A stretch of 64,000 nucleotides of DNA from Diphasiastrum complanatum (GCA_029204225.1 CM055097.1:58644651-58708650), one strand, 5' to 3'. Counted from the first letter of the stretch, positions 44,379 to 57,620 are shown. Numbers and translations: made by a program. Notes: generated from the sequence alone by a model not told the origin.

Positions 44379-47300
44379 ATGTCGACACAAACTCTTAGCA
44401 GCTCTGCTCCGACACAAGGAGGCTCTTCTGCCACTCCGCCCGCAGGTTCTCCTCCACCTAGTACTTCATCTCCAATTGCAGGTTCTCCTCCACCTAGTAC
44501 TTCATCTCCAATTGCAGGTTCTCCTCCACCTAGTACTCCATCTCCACCCGCAAGCTCTCCTCCATCTCCACCTGCTCCTCTTGCCAGCCATAAATCGCAA
44601 GCAGCCAATTCTCCACCAGCTCCTCCACCAGCAGCCAATTCTCCACCAGCTCCTCCACCAGCAGCCAATTCTCCACCAGCTCCTCCACCAGCAGCCAATT
44701 CTCCTCCAGCTCCCCCTCCTGCTAATCCTCCTGCTGACGCTCCTCCCCCCGCCAACACCCCTCCTCCTGCAGCCAGTCCCCCTCCTGCTTCTCCTCCACC
44801 AGCTGCTCCTCTCTCTCCACCACCCTCGAATCCACCCCCATCTCAGCCACCACCCGTGGTAAATCCTCCGAGTCCTCCACCTGCATCAACAAATCCTCCT
44901 CCTTCCCCTCCCGCTGCAACCCCTCCTCCTCAACGAATCGCCGCTCCTCCTCTCACTCCTCCGACAGTCTCGCCACCAGCCCCCATATTGCAGCAATCCC
45001 CGCCTCCTCTTCCACCAGCTTCACCACCTCCATCACCACCATTGCCTGGTTCATCTCCTCCACCCGGTGCACCTCCACCATCACCACCATTGCCTGTTTC
45101 ATCTCCTCCACCCGGTGCACCTCCACCATCTCCCCCGCTGCCTGCTTCATCTCCTCCGCCCGGGGCACCTCCACCATCATCCCCATTGCCTGTTTCGTCT
45201 CCTCCACGAGGTGCACCTCCACCATCACCCCCATTGCATGCTTCATCTCCTCCACCCGGGACACCTCCACCATCGTCCCCATTGCCCGTTTCATCTTCTC
45301 CACCCGGTGCACCTCCACCATCTCCCCCATTGCCAATTTCGCCTCCTCCAAGCACTGCGCCTCCACCATCGCATCCTTCAACCCCATTCCCCATTTTACA
45401 TCCACCCAGAGCGCCTCCACCATCGCCACCGTTTTTACCACCACCGCCTCCTGTTCCGGTCCCTCCATCGCCGCCGCCGCCTCCAGGTGCAGCTTCTTCA
45501 CCCCCTAGGTCCTCCCCTGGCTCACCGCCTCCCCCTCAGAACAAATCTCCTCCACCACCTCATACGACTGGCAGTTCGCCTCCCCCTCCAGTGAAGCTAT
45601 CGCCACCTTCCAATTCCACCGCCAGTCCACCAGTATCGCCTCCTAATTCAACGATCCTTTCACCACCAGCACGACCAACCCGGCCAGGAGTCACTGCGCC
45701 TCCTCCAGTGGTGCTCCCTGCACCGCCTCCATCACAGAAGCTGACTCTACCCCCCCCACCTCCAGCCCTTCTCCGTCCTCCATCCCATTTGAATGGCAGC
45801 ACTCCCCCAGTACTTCCTTCATCACCTGGTAATATATCTCCTCCTCCACCTGCCAATGGGAGCACTCCCCCAGGTGTTACTGCACCGCCCGGCGGTGCAA
45901 ATCCACCGAAAAACGGGCCTCCAACTGGAAATCTCTCTCCACCTTCACCTTCGAATGGAACAAATGGAGGAGGATCATATGGGGGACCGGGGGGGATTGT
46001 TGGCATTGCGGTTGGAGCAGCTGTTGCAGTGGCGTTGCTTGCAATAGTTGTGCTGCTCTGCACCAGGAAACGAAAGAGAAACAAGTTTGGAGACGGAATC
46101 CACTATGGAAGTGTTGCAGTAAGATCTTCATCCCATAAAGGTGCACATCTAGCCTGCTTACATTTCTTACTTTATATAAAAGTCTCAGTTCTCTGCGACT
46201 AATGTTAAAGCGGTTTTCAAATCTAATAGATACATCTTGAATACAAGACAAAAAAGAAGAATTTGTACATCTTCATTCCACAACTTCAAAGGAGGTGCAC
46301 ATCGACTAGGCTCTAGCTTGCTTACATTTCTTACTTTGTCTGTTAAATCTCAATGTTTCTTTGTTACTCATCTTAAAGCGGTTCCCAAATCTAATAGATA
46401 CTTATTTAATACAAGACAAAATAATACGTGCACATCTTCGCTTTATAAAGGAGGCGCACATTTAGCTTGTTCAATTTTTTGCTTTGTCCATATCTTATTG
46501 TTATTTTTCAAAGTTCTTACCAATTTAAAGCAGTTCCCAAATCTAACAGATGCACATCTTTAATCCAAGAGGAACAAATAGACGTCCATCTCCATTCCAT
46601 CTAGGAGGTACACATAAAGCTTCCCTACGGTTCTCGCCTTCTCTAAAACCTTAAATTCAATCGTTTCCTTGCTAAGAATTCTATAGCAATTCTCAAATGT
46701 GCTACATCCGACGTCGATGTAAATTTTGGAAAGTGAATGCCACCAGCGCCTGCTTTGACATCTATTGCGAAGAACATAAAATGAAAATGAACAACCGGAT
46801 GCTATTGCTACAAGTCTTCATTTAGACATAACCTTCTCTCTTTTTACTGTTCAAGAAGTTAATGAAATCCCTTCCAGCATACTTGATTTTTTTAGTTAGG
46901 AAGGGATCGTCACCTTGATTCTGTTGATCCATATTTGATAATGTTTATCAATCAGTGTTATTGTTTCAACTTTTGCTAAGGGCTACTCTGTGCTGACAAA
47001 GTTATTAATTGCTCGTGAAAAGTTAGTCATGACCATCATGTGCTACGCATCAGATAAAGCCTTCACATTCTCTAAAGTTCATTTAACTCATTTTCCAGTG
47101 CTCACTTTTGCATGAACAGATGGCTTATATGACGGTAGACAGAGGTTTGATGCTCTTTACTCCGGAGCATCGGATGCTAATGGAAATCCTTTCTATCCTC
47201 CTCCGCCCGCATCTTACGGGCCAATTCCCCCCCCACCTCAAGGTTCTTCTCCAAGCATGGGAAACTCGAGATCTTTTTTCACTCACCGTGAACTTGAGGC

Positions 47301-49225
47301 AGCTACAAATGGATTTTCAAAGGAGAATCTTCTGGGAGAGGGAGGTTTTGGTTGTGTTTACAAGGGACATTTAGCGGGTGGTCAGGTTGTTGCAGTCAAG
47401 CAGCTCAAAGTAGGCGGAGGTCAAGGCGAGCGAGAATTCAAAGCAGAGGTCGAAATCATTTCCCGCATCCACCACAGGCATCTCGTTTCGTTGGTTGGAT
47501 ATTGCATCTCTGAAAGCCAGAGACTTCTCATATATGACTATGTTTCAAATGGCACCCTTGAGCACCATCTCCATGGTAAATGAACTGAAGGCCTACTCCT
47601 CTGCAGTTTAGGGAGCAAATGTTATTGAATCACAGCTATATGACACTAACAATGGTTTTATACTCGTTTCCAGGAAAAGACATGCCGGTGATGGAATGGG
47701 CCACAAGGGTGAAGATTGCGCTTGGATCTGCGCGCGGGCTGGCTTATCTTCATGAAGACTGTAAATATCTCAACACCGTGTCCTAAATCCTTCTGAATTA
47801 TGATCTTTTTGGATCCTATCACAATTTCCCCTGAGCTTCCTTCTGGGCCATTGCAGGTCATCCTCGGATTATCCACCGTGATATAAAGACATCTAATATT
47901 CTCCTGGATGACAACTTCGAAGCACAGGTCTTCTCTAATGCTGGACCCTAGAAGTTATAACAGAATGTTTATGTCAAGGGGTAAATCTGAGCAATATCTC
48001 AAGTAAATGCCTTCACTGTATCGGTCATCCATGCCAACGTCGTCTAATTCTTTGAAATGGCTTGAGTTCAATCCTCCAGGTTGCTGACTTTGGCCTTGCA
48101 AAGCTTACGTCAGATACGTACACTCACGTTACCACGCGCGTGATGGGAACATTTGGGTATGCCGCTTGCCCCTTTAGCAACATAGAACGCACTAATATCT
48201 TCGTGCTCATAACCTAGTTAACTATATGACAGGTATTTGGCGCCTGAGTATGCATCAAGTGGAAAGCTCACAGATAAATCCGACGTTTACTCCTTCGGTG
48301 TTGTCTTGCTTGAGCTGGTTACTGGTCAAAGACCTGTAGATACATCACGACCGATGGGTGAAGAGAGCTTGGTGGAATGGGTAAGTTTCCTAATTATTCC
48401 ACAGAGAGATAAAGAGGGAGAGATTTGCGGATGGGTTGAGCGGGAGGTTCGAATATGCAAAAATGTACAACGCAAATATAAAATTCTACATGTAGCTCAA
48501 CAGATATAAGCAGGGAAAGCCTAACAGGAAATGAATTATATCTCTATTGGAATACCACGAGAAGATGAACTTGAGTAGTTCGCCAGGTTTTTTTGAACCA
48601 GGTGTTGCCTCCATGTCCATATTGAAGTTATTAGAGTAATGGCTAGATGTAGTACCTCTGGCCAAGCTCAAACTTTCAGCTAGCCTTAACTACAGACGAT
48701 GATATCTAGGATGCTTAGTGCTGAGTCCTGACCCATAAATTTGCTTCTTGGCGAGGCTGGGAAACCCTTTCAGCAAATGTGTTAAGGTAGAAGTTTATAA
48801 TTGAAGGTTGGAAGAGAAGCCAACTACAGCCTGAACAGCCTGTCTCACATTCTTTTGCATGTTCTTCAGAAGAAATGCATCAGCGTTTTTAACATGATTA
48901 GGTAAGAATGTTTTACACATTCCTCTAACTGACCTGCCAGATATGGGGCAACACAAGCCATTTGTCGTCTAATACCTCAATCATACTCTTTGAAGCTAAA
49001 GTAACGAAAGGATCAAAGAAGCAACTCATTAATATAGAACTATCCCAAAGAATCCAATTACAGATCCACTCTACTCATTAGGTGTAAGTGTCTATTCGAT
49101 AAAGTACGATGTAAGTGTTTAATTACATGTTTTTTGGGACACAGCTTACAACTTACATCACCTTAACCTCTCCTGGTGCACAGAATGAGTCATACATTGA
49201 CTCCCACACAGAGTGATATTTCTTC

Positions 49226-49269
<44 letters not shown>

Positions 49270-49455
49270 TCTACTAAATTCTCTTCAAAAAATGTATGAA
49301 GAAATACTACTCAGTGTAGAAGTCAATGTATGACTTATTATGTGCACCAGGAGAGGTTGTTTATATAAAGTTTTAAGCTGTCACAGAAAACCTGCAATCA
49401 AACATTCGAAAAATGTTTTGATTCTTCACCAGAGATTTGAAAAGAATTAGGTAGA

Positions 49456-49537
<82 letters not shown>

Positions 49538-52500
49538 TTCTATGTATGTGTAAGTATCTTATCTGTATATGTGCGTCTCGATGCGCATACTGCAGACCAT
49601 ATATATGATACGTAGCCTCTAAGTACTGAGCTCGCGAATCTATGCTTAAGAGCATGAAAATAAGCAAGTTTTGCAGGAAATACACCTTGGAACATCTGTT
49701 TACCCTATATTTCAGTAGCCAATTATATAGCTTGAAATTGTTGGTTTATTATATGAAGGCATTCTACATTATTTGAACAGCTTGAATGATAAGAAATCGC
49801 GTTTGTAAATCTTGAATATGTACTGGTTAGAGCGTAGTAGTAAGGTTGGCACTGCAATGGGGGGTTTAGCCAGCAGGATTAAACCTTGGATTAAGACAGT
49901 GTCTTCATGCTCTCCTACTTTATTGACCTTTACGTCAGATTGCTTGCACCATCAGGTATTCCCCTGGCTTAGGCAGAATTCTGGATGAAGTTTACACCCC
50001 AGTGTATGGGGAATATCAGATCGTTGCCTTTCCCAAAGTTCCCAGGAGTATGTATTGGATTTCGACATGAAGCATCTGTACCTTTTCATTTAAAGAGGAC
50101 ATGTGGTCCAACCTGCATAGAGAACAGATTATTATGGACAATAATGAACCTTACAGGAATCTATATTCTTTCTTGCATAGATTTCTACTGTCTCCCACAA
50201 ACCCCTGCCAATCAGAGAGGTAGAAAGGGTGAGCAAGTTTGATCTGATATATTCAGTTTCATGAAAAAGCACCTTTTTTTTATTTTGTATACAAAGTTAC
50301 GCAACTAGTAGTTATAAACGACATATACAGACATATACAGCCTGGCAACGCCAAGTGAGAAGCACGCTCCTAAGGTGTCATTATGCAGTGGTTGGGATTC
50401 GAGCCTGCTCCTCGCCGCCAACAACTTTATCCATACACCACGCTGCAGTAGACCAAAAAAATAAATAAAGCGCTTTTGTTGATCTGTAGTCTCTTCCTTT
50501 TGGAATTTAGCTAAAGCAGGCATAGTCTGTTTATAGCATTTGTCTACTCTTAACTTATTGGAAGTTGGAACAAAGGCTCCACCCACGTGCTATCTTCATA
50601 GGAAAGTTTGTTGTCGTTCACTCAACGACAATGTTTTCCCGGCATTTACTTTCCCAACATCCCATCCATAGATTTGTGGACGTGTTGGAAGGACATCCAA
50701 AGCATCATGCCAAATGCTGCATTCAGAATGAGCCAGCATTTGGGAAAAGTTTCGTTCTTTTATCTTCGTTGATGTTTATATATACTAACTAGCTACTTCT
50801 CAACAGTTTTGTGAACTTTGTCTTAAATTGCACAAAGGTGCACGTCATCAGCAGGATCCTGTTGCCACTTTTGATCCTGCTCTATAACGTTCAAATTTCT
50901 CAGAAGATCTCACCATGCTAGAAAGAAAATGTCAAGTTCACATAGAAGTCAAATCATACTAAAACAAACTTTGTGTTCTAGGTGTAGAATCTCAAAGTAG
51001 AGATAAAAGTAAAGCTCAATAGGAAAGACAGTTTTTCCTTTTAGCATATCTTCTCAAATATGCACATTCAGAACCCATGGTGTTTGGAATGCAGACACCT
51101 GAATGACCGGCGTTCAGAACTCTAATTCAAAAGCATACTTAGTAAGGAATAAAATCAGGATCTTTTTGTATTATGTGCAACGAGCTTCTGGCTGGATTGA
51201 TGCATTTGTCCCTAAACTGAACCTAGATACAAACTTCTTTAACCAATATTTTTGCTCTTTTTGGTTTCTGAAGTGTGAGGTTCGAAGTTTGGGTCCATTT
51301 TACATTTGATATAACAGCTTCATGAAGATTCTTGTAACATTTGTTTAATTTGTATCATTGCAAATAAAAAGGATATTAAGCATTCGTCTTAGCTAAAAGC
51401 ACATTAAAGGCCAAACTCTAATTTTTTGATGTTAAAAGAAATCCAGAGTAACTGGTATTTCAAGCTATTAATTTTCTCTACTCAAGCTATTAATTTTCTC
51501 TACCAACCTCAGTAAGACGGAGAGCATGTGGCCGAGTCTAGAAAATGTTGTCGCTGCCAACCTATTTCAATTATAGAATTATTAAATAGAATATGCCTTC
51601 AAGTTTAGAAAGCTCAAATATAATTCAGTGTGGTAAAATTTTGCAGTTTTTTACTTGACTTTATTCAATTTGTTTGCTGCCCATGCAGGCTAGACCCATA
51701 ATGACACAAGTACTTGAGTCTGGAAATATGGAGGGTTTGGCTGACCCTAAGCTGGACAATAATTATGATGAGAATGAAATGCTGCGAATGGTCGAAGCAG
51801 CAGCAGCTTGTGTACGTCATTCAGCTAGTAAACGACCAAGGATGGGACAGGTTTGTGGCGTTTTTATTTTACTTATAAGACTGCATTACGCATCATCGAA
51901 TGCTACGGTGTACCACTGACACTATCCTCATATGCTTCGTAGCAAGAATCCAACATGTCAAAATTTCAAGGGCTCCTATACGGCTCAGCTAGTATACTAG
52001 TCTACGCACGGTGCACCTTATCAAGCTTCCTTTTGTGCCCGGTGTTACTTCAAATTTAGAGCCTTAGAACTACCCAGCAATTATGATTTGCCTTGCTAAG
52101 TAGGCATAATCTAAGCTGTTAGCCAGATTCAAACATGAATTGCTGTTGGATATATAGTGAAAAAATTTAGGGTGAAAAACATAGTAGCAGTGTATGCATA
52201 CGCAAAGTTCCGTGTGTGAAGTGTGAACTTATACCTCACGCTCAGTAGAAATGTCCGTAGGAGCATTGGTCACTTCTCCAACCAAGAATGAACGTGTAAC
52301 AAAGGACACGCACAGCCTGTGTGTATATTTAATTTTGCTTTGCTAAGTTGGGTATCTGCATAGGTAGTTGCTTAATTTTGTTCCTTTTCAGGTTATACGC
52401 GCTCTAGAAAGTGATGTTCCAATCTCAGATCTTAACCAAGGAGTGAGACCTGGTCAAAGTGCCATATACGAATCTCCCTTCGAAAGTGTAGACTATGACT

Positions 52501-52769
52501 CTAGCCAATACAGCACAGACATGAAGAAGTTCCGCAAAATGGCTCTTGGTGTGACTCAGGAGTATGGCAGCGAATACAGCGGTGTCACAAGTGAATATGG
52601 AAGAAACCCATCTATGTCCAGCATTGAATCCCAGCAAACCAGGGAGATGGATGTCGGATGGAATAGCCGGCAATTTGAGACAGTTTCAGAGGAAAAAAGT
52701 ACCGAAAACAGTCTCGATGAAAATGTAAGTAAGAGTGAGGATGAATCAGAGTGGCCCCTGAGAAGCTAA
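44379..52769 (+). CDS. Proline-rich extensin-like receptor kinase (PERK)
   Basis: Eight exons: 44379-46140, 47120-47575, 47674-47760, 47857-47927, 48080-48156, 48233-48380, 51689-51850, 52392-52769 (3141 nt, 1046 aa). All introns are GT-AG and phases agree. Residues 1-535 are a Pro/Ser-rich ectodomain of repeats such as [10 protein letters not shown] and [15 protein letters not shown], with no obvious signal peptide, as in other PERKs. A membrane helix ([22 protein letters not shown]) follows near 540-563, then a basic stop (RKRKRNK). The kinase has [18 protein letters not shown] (Lys ~681), [11 protein letters not shown] (~775), DFGLAK (~795), GYLAPEYAS and RRPRM-like SKRPRMGQ. The product would sit in the plasma membrane with its Pro-rich part in the cell wall. 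The ectodomain is long for the family. Intron 6 is 3.3 kb. A GA-rich leader precedes the ATG. Confidence 0.95.
46110..46690 (+). repeat. Four ~155-bp tandem units spanning the PERK exon-1 donor
   Basis: Units share ATCTTCATTCCATAAAGG, (A/G)GGTGCACAT, TAGC.TGCTTACATTTCTTACTTT and AAGCGGTTCCCAAATCTAATAGAT. GGTGCACAT or a variant occurs near 46140, 46293, 46452 and 46606, giving a period of about 155. The first unit begins in exon 1 and holds its 5' splice site (AAAG|GTGCAC). The next units repeat it as GGAG|GTGCAC, GGAG|GCGCAC and GGAG|GTACAC inside intron 1. Confidence 0.8.
49163..49355. repeat. Hairpin (MITE-like) with (GA)n loop in PERK intron 6
   Basis: The arms AACCTCTCCTGGTGCACA...TTTCTTCA (49165-49228) and its complement (49292-49352) pair over about 60 bases, around GTCATACATTGACT. 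The loop is a (GA)n tract and short unique sequence. There is no coding capacity, so a small non-autonomous element is likely. Confidence 0.75.
49457..49540. repeat. (CT)n(CA)n microsatellite in PERK intron 6
   Basis: A tract of about 60 bases of CT is followed by CA units. Its flank (GAATTAGGTAGACCATC) is complementary to the flank of the GA tract at 49231-49270, so this GA and CT pair forms a second, larger inverted repeat around the hairpin's right arm. Confidence 0.9.
50330..50460 (-). mobile_element. Possible tRNA-derived SINE in PERK intron 6
   Basis: The minus strand has TGGTGTATGG (50440-50431), resembling a pol III A box, and 25-35 bases later GGCTCGAATCCC (about 50405-50394), a close match to the B box GGTTCGAATCC. 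The spacing is right for tRNA-derived SINEs. The sequence cannot fold as a whole tRNA that I can see, and no poly(A) tail or target duplication was located. Confidence 0.4.
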
Positions 52770-55620
52770 AGAGAACGTCTGGTCGCCTGCATAAGTCAGC
52801 TTTGGGAACTCCTCCATTTGCCCATTAGCAGCAACAGCAACGGTAATTACTCCTTTGATTTTTGGAACCTAACAAAAAATTATACAGATAGTACTTGATC
52901 TTTTGAAAGTTGATCATGGGGGAAATGCCCCCTCATTTCTTACGGCAAATATGCACCAGAATCATGAAGCTTTTACAGGTTCGTTGCAATAACATGCTGT
53001 AAAACCATCTCAATCTCTTCCCTTTTGTAATGTAATCGTAGAGGCCAAACCCCGGTGGTATTTGCATTTCTTGACCACAGCCTGATAGACTATAAGTTAA
53101 GAATCACGTAATGTGAACTGGCATTCCTCAGTTAATACTTTGGGCTGTCAATCGCTGATATAAAAATAATACCTGCAAAATATTCTCAGCTTCTCGGATT
53201 CTTGATGCCAAGAGCAACAGAATTCAGTAGTAGCTTTTGCTGAGATTAGTATCCTTGATGACGTTTTAAGCTTGAGATCTTCAATTGGTTCTCAAAGTTC
53301 TTTGTACTTTCAACACTAGTTCATGGAATTCCAGAATATTACCATTATTCTATCTACATCGGCGACAAATGCTTCGAATGGAATCCCACTTCAGTCTATA
53401 ATTAATTGTGTTGATAAGACAAACGGCTGGAATTCCATTTTATGTTTGTGCTTGCTACTTATTGATGGCTGTGGTTTTATAAAATGCGCCTTATCAACAC
53501 TAGCGCACCGTAATTGAGAAAAGTGACCATAAGAAGAAATCAATTTTATGTGCTTTTAGTAGGAATTCATGGGGGTGTTACCTCATCACAACTAGTATAG
53601 ATAGCTCAATGAAAATAAATATTATATCTTAAATATCTTAACATTGTTGAATGAGCATGTATGTCTCGAACCGGATTGATTGAACAAAAAATGGTGGCAT
53701 GTTATTCAAGGTGAAGCCATGCACAAGATGTGTATTTGAGGAAGTGTAGGCTGAGAATAAAATAGATAAATTGAAATCTAAGGCCATCATATGAGATGAA
53801 GAAACAATAAATCCTTAGCCCAAGTGCCTAGGCCAAAAGTTTAGTGACAACAGAATTTATCTAAGCACTGAACGTTTTTTAATTTAAAATTCAACATTAA
53901 AGGGGTCACAACCCTAGACCATTTGAATACTATGTTTCAATACAATGAGAATTGGTAAATTGTAATAGGCTAGTGGAGACAAGAGAACCTCTTTCCCTCT
54001 ATTCTCAAGAGCGGAACTAGATTCTTGTGAATCTTGATTATGTGACTTTAAAAACCTAGTCTCCATAATTTATAAAGTTTAAGAGAAAATTATTTCCTTC
54101 ATTTATAATAAACTCTCCTTTTCAATTGGGGGCTTTAATAGTATCAATACCTCAGGTAATCTACACTAATCTTGAATAACAACTTGCGCAAATCTAAATG
54201 ATAGACAATTGTACATCTTGTTAGTACTAATGTAAAAAAAAAACACTTCCTCCGTTTTGCATGTATGTGTGTGTGTGTGTGTGTGTGCATGTGTGTGCGC
54301 GCGCGTGCTCTCTCTCTCTCTCTCTCTCTCTCATCAAAGGCACACCTCATAGGAATAAGTATTGTATGGCCAAATTCTAACACCACTAAAGGGCTCACAC
54401 AAGGGGTGACCAATTTGTATGAATCTAAAATAAAATAATCAAGAACAAGATTATTAACAGCAAAAAGGCAAGAAGTTCCACTCAACTTTTCTTATAAAGT
54501 GGAAGATGAGCTTAGGAAAACACATCCCATCAACCGTTGATCACTATTTGTTAGCATTCATCCAAAGCATCTAGTATTGAAATATCATTTTTTGTACATC
54601 ACAATAAGGTATTGTCCATCAAACATTAATTACGAAAGGAGAAAGGTACAATGTCTTAACTTCTATGAGAAGTAAACTACCACCTCTGAACCTCAACCCT
54701 TGAGATTGGACTTTTATATTGATGCTTTTCCACAATGTTGCAATTTAACAATAGAGGTTGCACAATTTCTTCACGGCCGTATTGCACTGTCATCCTGTTG
54801 TCCAAAACAAAAATTACCTGCAAATCATTATTACATATACTGTCCTCATATTAATGTTTTGAAAAATTTTAGGGTACCAAAAATGTCAATATTTTGGAAT
54901 TTTTGCCATTGGGACTCTTCAAGGATTTGAAAACTGCTGTTATTTGGGTCACTCTCAGCATGATCTTAGAATTGATGTGTCAGTGAACTTTTGAAGAACC
55001 CCTCTACTCTTCATTAGTGTCATCGATCTTGTATTCCCTGCCCTCTACTTTTAAATGTAAATGTTTTCTTTCATATACTCTTAACAGTTACGCTAACATT
55101 AAATAGTAAGAGAGTATGCACATAACAGTTTCTGCCAATATCTCTTCCAGGTAACTGAAATTGTTCATCTTGATGAGTCAAAATCTTTGCAGGAATATCT
55201 GCTTCAAATGACTAAAATCTGCTCTTAGCAGAAAAAAACAAACAAAAACCCTGGAAAGGATGATGAAATTTGAAATTTGATATGCTTATGAGAGTTACAT
55301 CAAATGATTTATGATAAAATTATCGGGAGTGGAATCGTCGATTCCCAGATGTGGACTGGGTGCAGTTAGCACCCTAGGCTCTCAAATCAAGAACAATGAT
55401 GCAGTTGCTGCAGCAAGCAAACTTTCTACCACAGCCATCTGGGCTACTAAATGCCCTGCACTTCATGTGCAATAGCTGCTGTAAAAAGTTAGCAACCATA
55501 ATCTTCCTTTTTATTGCATGGGTCATTCTCTTGCAAAGGTAAAGTGGCTGCCGTTAACTATTGTAGTGAGTAAGCTGCTGTGCTTACTCAGCTCACTTTA
55601 TAGCTTGCTCTTCCCTTTCC
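52770..55620. other. PERK 3' flank and intergenic DNA
   Basis: No gene is seen. It contains a (TG)n...(CT)n microsatellite block at 54262-54333. The PERK and FAS2-like genes converge on this interval, so both transcript ends should lie in it. Confidence 0.5.
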
Positions 55621-56246
55621 CTAGCCTATAAAATGACCATTTCTTTTAATAATGTCATTAGAAGCAGGAAAAGGCTCTTCGTAGTTTTGAGTAGCTGAAC
55701 ATATTGCCACGGGGGTAATGCGCCTCACTTTCGCTGGCCGTGACACTTTTGAAAGATCCATTTTAGGCTGTTCTGATGGTGGTTCAGTGCTCTGCGAAGC
55801 ATGATTAGGATCTGATCTAGGGCAGAAATCAGAAGATTTTTTGGTGGAGATACCAAGCACCTCCCTGAATTCTGCTGGCCTTTCATCCCTTGTCACAGGG
55901 TGATCCAACTCTGAAGCCTTCTCATCTTGTGTCGAAAGCTGACAATGCAAACTCAAAGAAGTTGGCTTTGACTCTGTCACCACAGGCTGACTTGAGTTCA
56001 TTGCCTCCGAAATCTTTGTTGTACATTCACCTGTTAAACTCAAGCATTCTGGTTGGGCCTCTGTGACCAAATCGTCATCCAGTATTGAAGCCTCACCATT
56101 CTTGGTCGACAATTGCATGGTTGGACTTGACGTGATATCTTTTAAACTAGTTTGAGATGAGATCTCTTTCATGTTCTCCGATTCGGCCTTGATATCATTC
56201 ACAAGCTTACTTCCAGGCAAAATTTGTGCAATATGGGGAGGTATAT
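55621..56246 (-). CDS. FAS2: CAF-1 p60 / FAS2-like, C-terminal exon
   Basis: The exon begins after a CAG acceptor at 56247 and encodes DIPPHIAQILPGSKL, a Ser/Glu-rich low-complexity region of ~170 residues, then VSRPAKVRRITPVAI and a short tail to TAG at 55621. The KVRRITPVAI string resembles the conserved C-terminal motif of plant FAS2. FAS2 is the WD40 subunit of chromatin assembly factor 1, which loads H3-H4 onto newly replicated DNA in the nucleus. The phase (2 nt) matches the exon at 59235-59335, which leaves 1 nt, and the joint codon is Asp. The intron is 3.0 kb and repeat-filled. Family assignment is from pattern, not alignment. Confidence 0.65.
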
Positions 56247-56712
56247 CTGCACAGGCACAAGTCAGAAAGCTGATAGGTCGAGGAATTAAATGATAGTACA
56301 GCACAGGGAAAATAAACATGTATCAAAAAACTGAAGAAAAGGTTGGCTGGAGAATTAAAGTGTCAGACTTAATCTTCTCTTGTTTTGGTTGATTTGTGCT
56401 ACAGAAGTCAGAAGCAACAGTCTGATATCTAATTTCTGGCCATAAGTAAGCTGCTATATCAAATGAAACATGGATACCATTGCTTTAGACACAGGAAGCG
56501 AGTACCGCCCTAACCAACTTCTCTATTCTATAGAGGTATGGCTAATCCTACAAAGTTCTATCACCTAAAATTCAAATAGAAGTGAGAATACCTGCACTCC
56601 TCAACAAGTGATATTCTGTTTGTCGTGAAGAAGAAAACACCCATCGATTGTTTTTGCAAGGACAGGCCAGGCCTAAAAATATCCGGATTGATTTTCTTCT
56701 GTGTAATAGAGA

Positions 56713-57180
56713 TCTCTTGAATAATTCCGATTGTGTTCTTGGATAAGGCAAACAAGAGGCCTTGACATATATATGGAAAGGAGATCAGCCTTTTGCATCC
56801 CGGCTTACGAGATTTATGAGCCATTTGAGCAGGGATTAGGAGGTGTTTTGTACTGGTGTGTCCAGATTGTTGATGAAAAAGTTCTGGCTGAAGGGCTTTT
56901 CTGCTAATATTTATTGACCATAGAAGAAGGTTTGATGCTGACGGTGGCTAGCTGCCACACAAATCAACGCTGGGTAACAGGGATCACTTGAATACTTTCA
57001 ATTGTGTTCATGGATAAGGCAGACAAGACGCCCTTTTGGTCGGGTTTTGTACTGGTTTCAATCGAAGTTGTTGACGTAAAGATCTGGTTGAAGGGGTTTT
57101 CTGCTCATATTTGTTATTGATTATAGAAGATTTGAGGCTGATGGTGGCTTGTTGAAGAACAAATTGACGGGATTTTTTAC
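56713..57180. repeat. Tandem duplication (~275-bp unit) in the FAS2-like intron
   Basis: TTGAATA.TT...ATTGTGTTC.TGGATAAGGCA.ACAAGA (56715 and 56989) and the following TTGTACTGGT, TTTTCTGCT.ATATTT and GATGGTGGCT blocks occur twice in the same order. The copies are diverged with small gaps. Confidence 0.7.
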
Positions 57181-57479
57181 TTTGTATCATAGAATACCGT
57201 TCCGTACATTTTGGTACAGATGTATTCTGTTATGTACGTCCAGAACATGACTATAAACTTAAAAACAATACATTTTCTATTTAACACTTTTTGAAACTGA
57301 TTTTCTACCCTAAGGGATCTGGGATCCTACTTCTAACGAATTTAAGCTTGTTGCCAATGGATATTGCCTTGAAGCTTATGTACGCTACAGATCTAACCTT
57401 CCTGCTTCTAACGGATCTAACCTTACTGCTACCAGATCTTCCCCCAGACCTTGCTAACAGAGTTTAGTCTAAACTTGAT

Positions 57480-57620
57480 CTGGAATACTGGGTCTGGAAA
57501 TCTAACAAATATGGAAGAGGTACTACAGGTCTTGAAAACTAATGGATCTGGAATAGGTACTATCGGTCTGCAAAATTAACAGATATGAAATAAGTACTAT
57601 GAATGTGGAAAACTACCAAA
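57480..57620. repeat. Degenerate ~52-bp tandem units
   Basis: About three copies of a unit with GG.(A)TAGGTACTA..GGTCTG.AAA.CTAA.(A/G)GAT(C/A)TG. Simple, diverged, inside the FAS2-like intron. Confidence 0.5.

Noticed and set aside
44279-45594. Open frames antisense or out of frame to the PERK Pro-rich exon (Gly/Ala-rich, His/Leu-rich, Met/Glu-rich)
   Set aside because: They are shadows of a biased Pro/Ser repeat coding sequence. The PERK frame alone continues into a membrane helix and kinase with consistent splicing.
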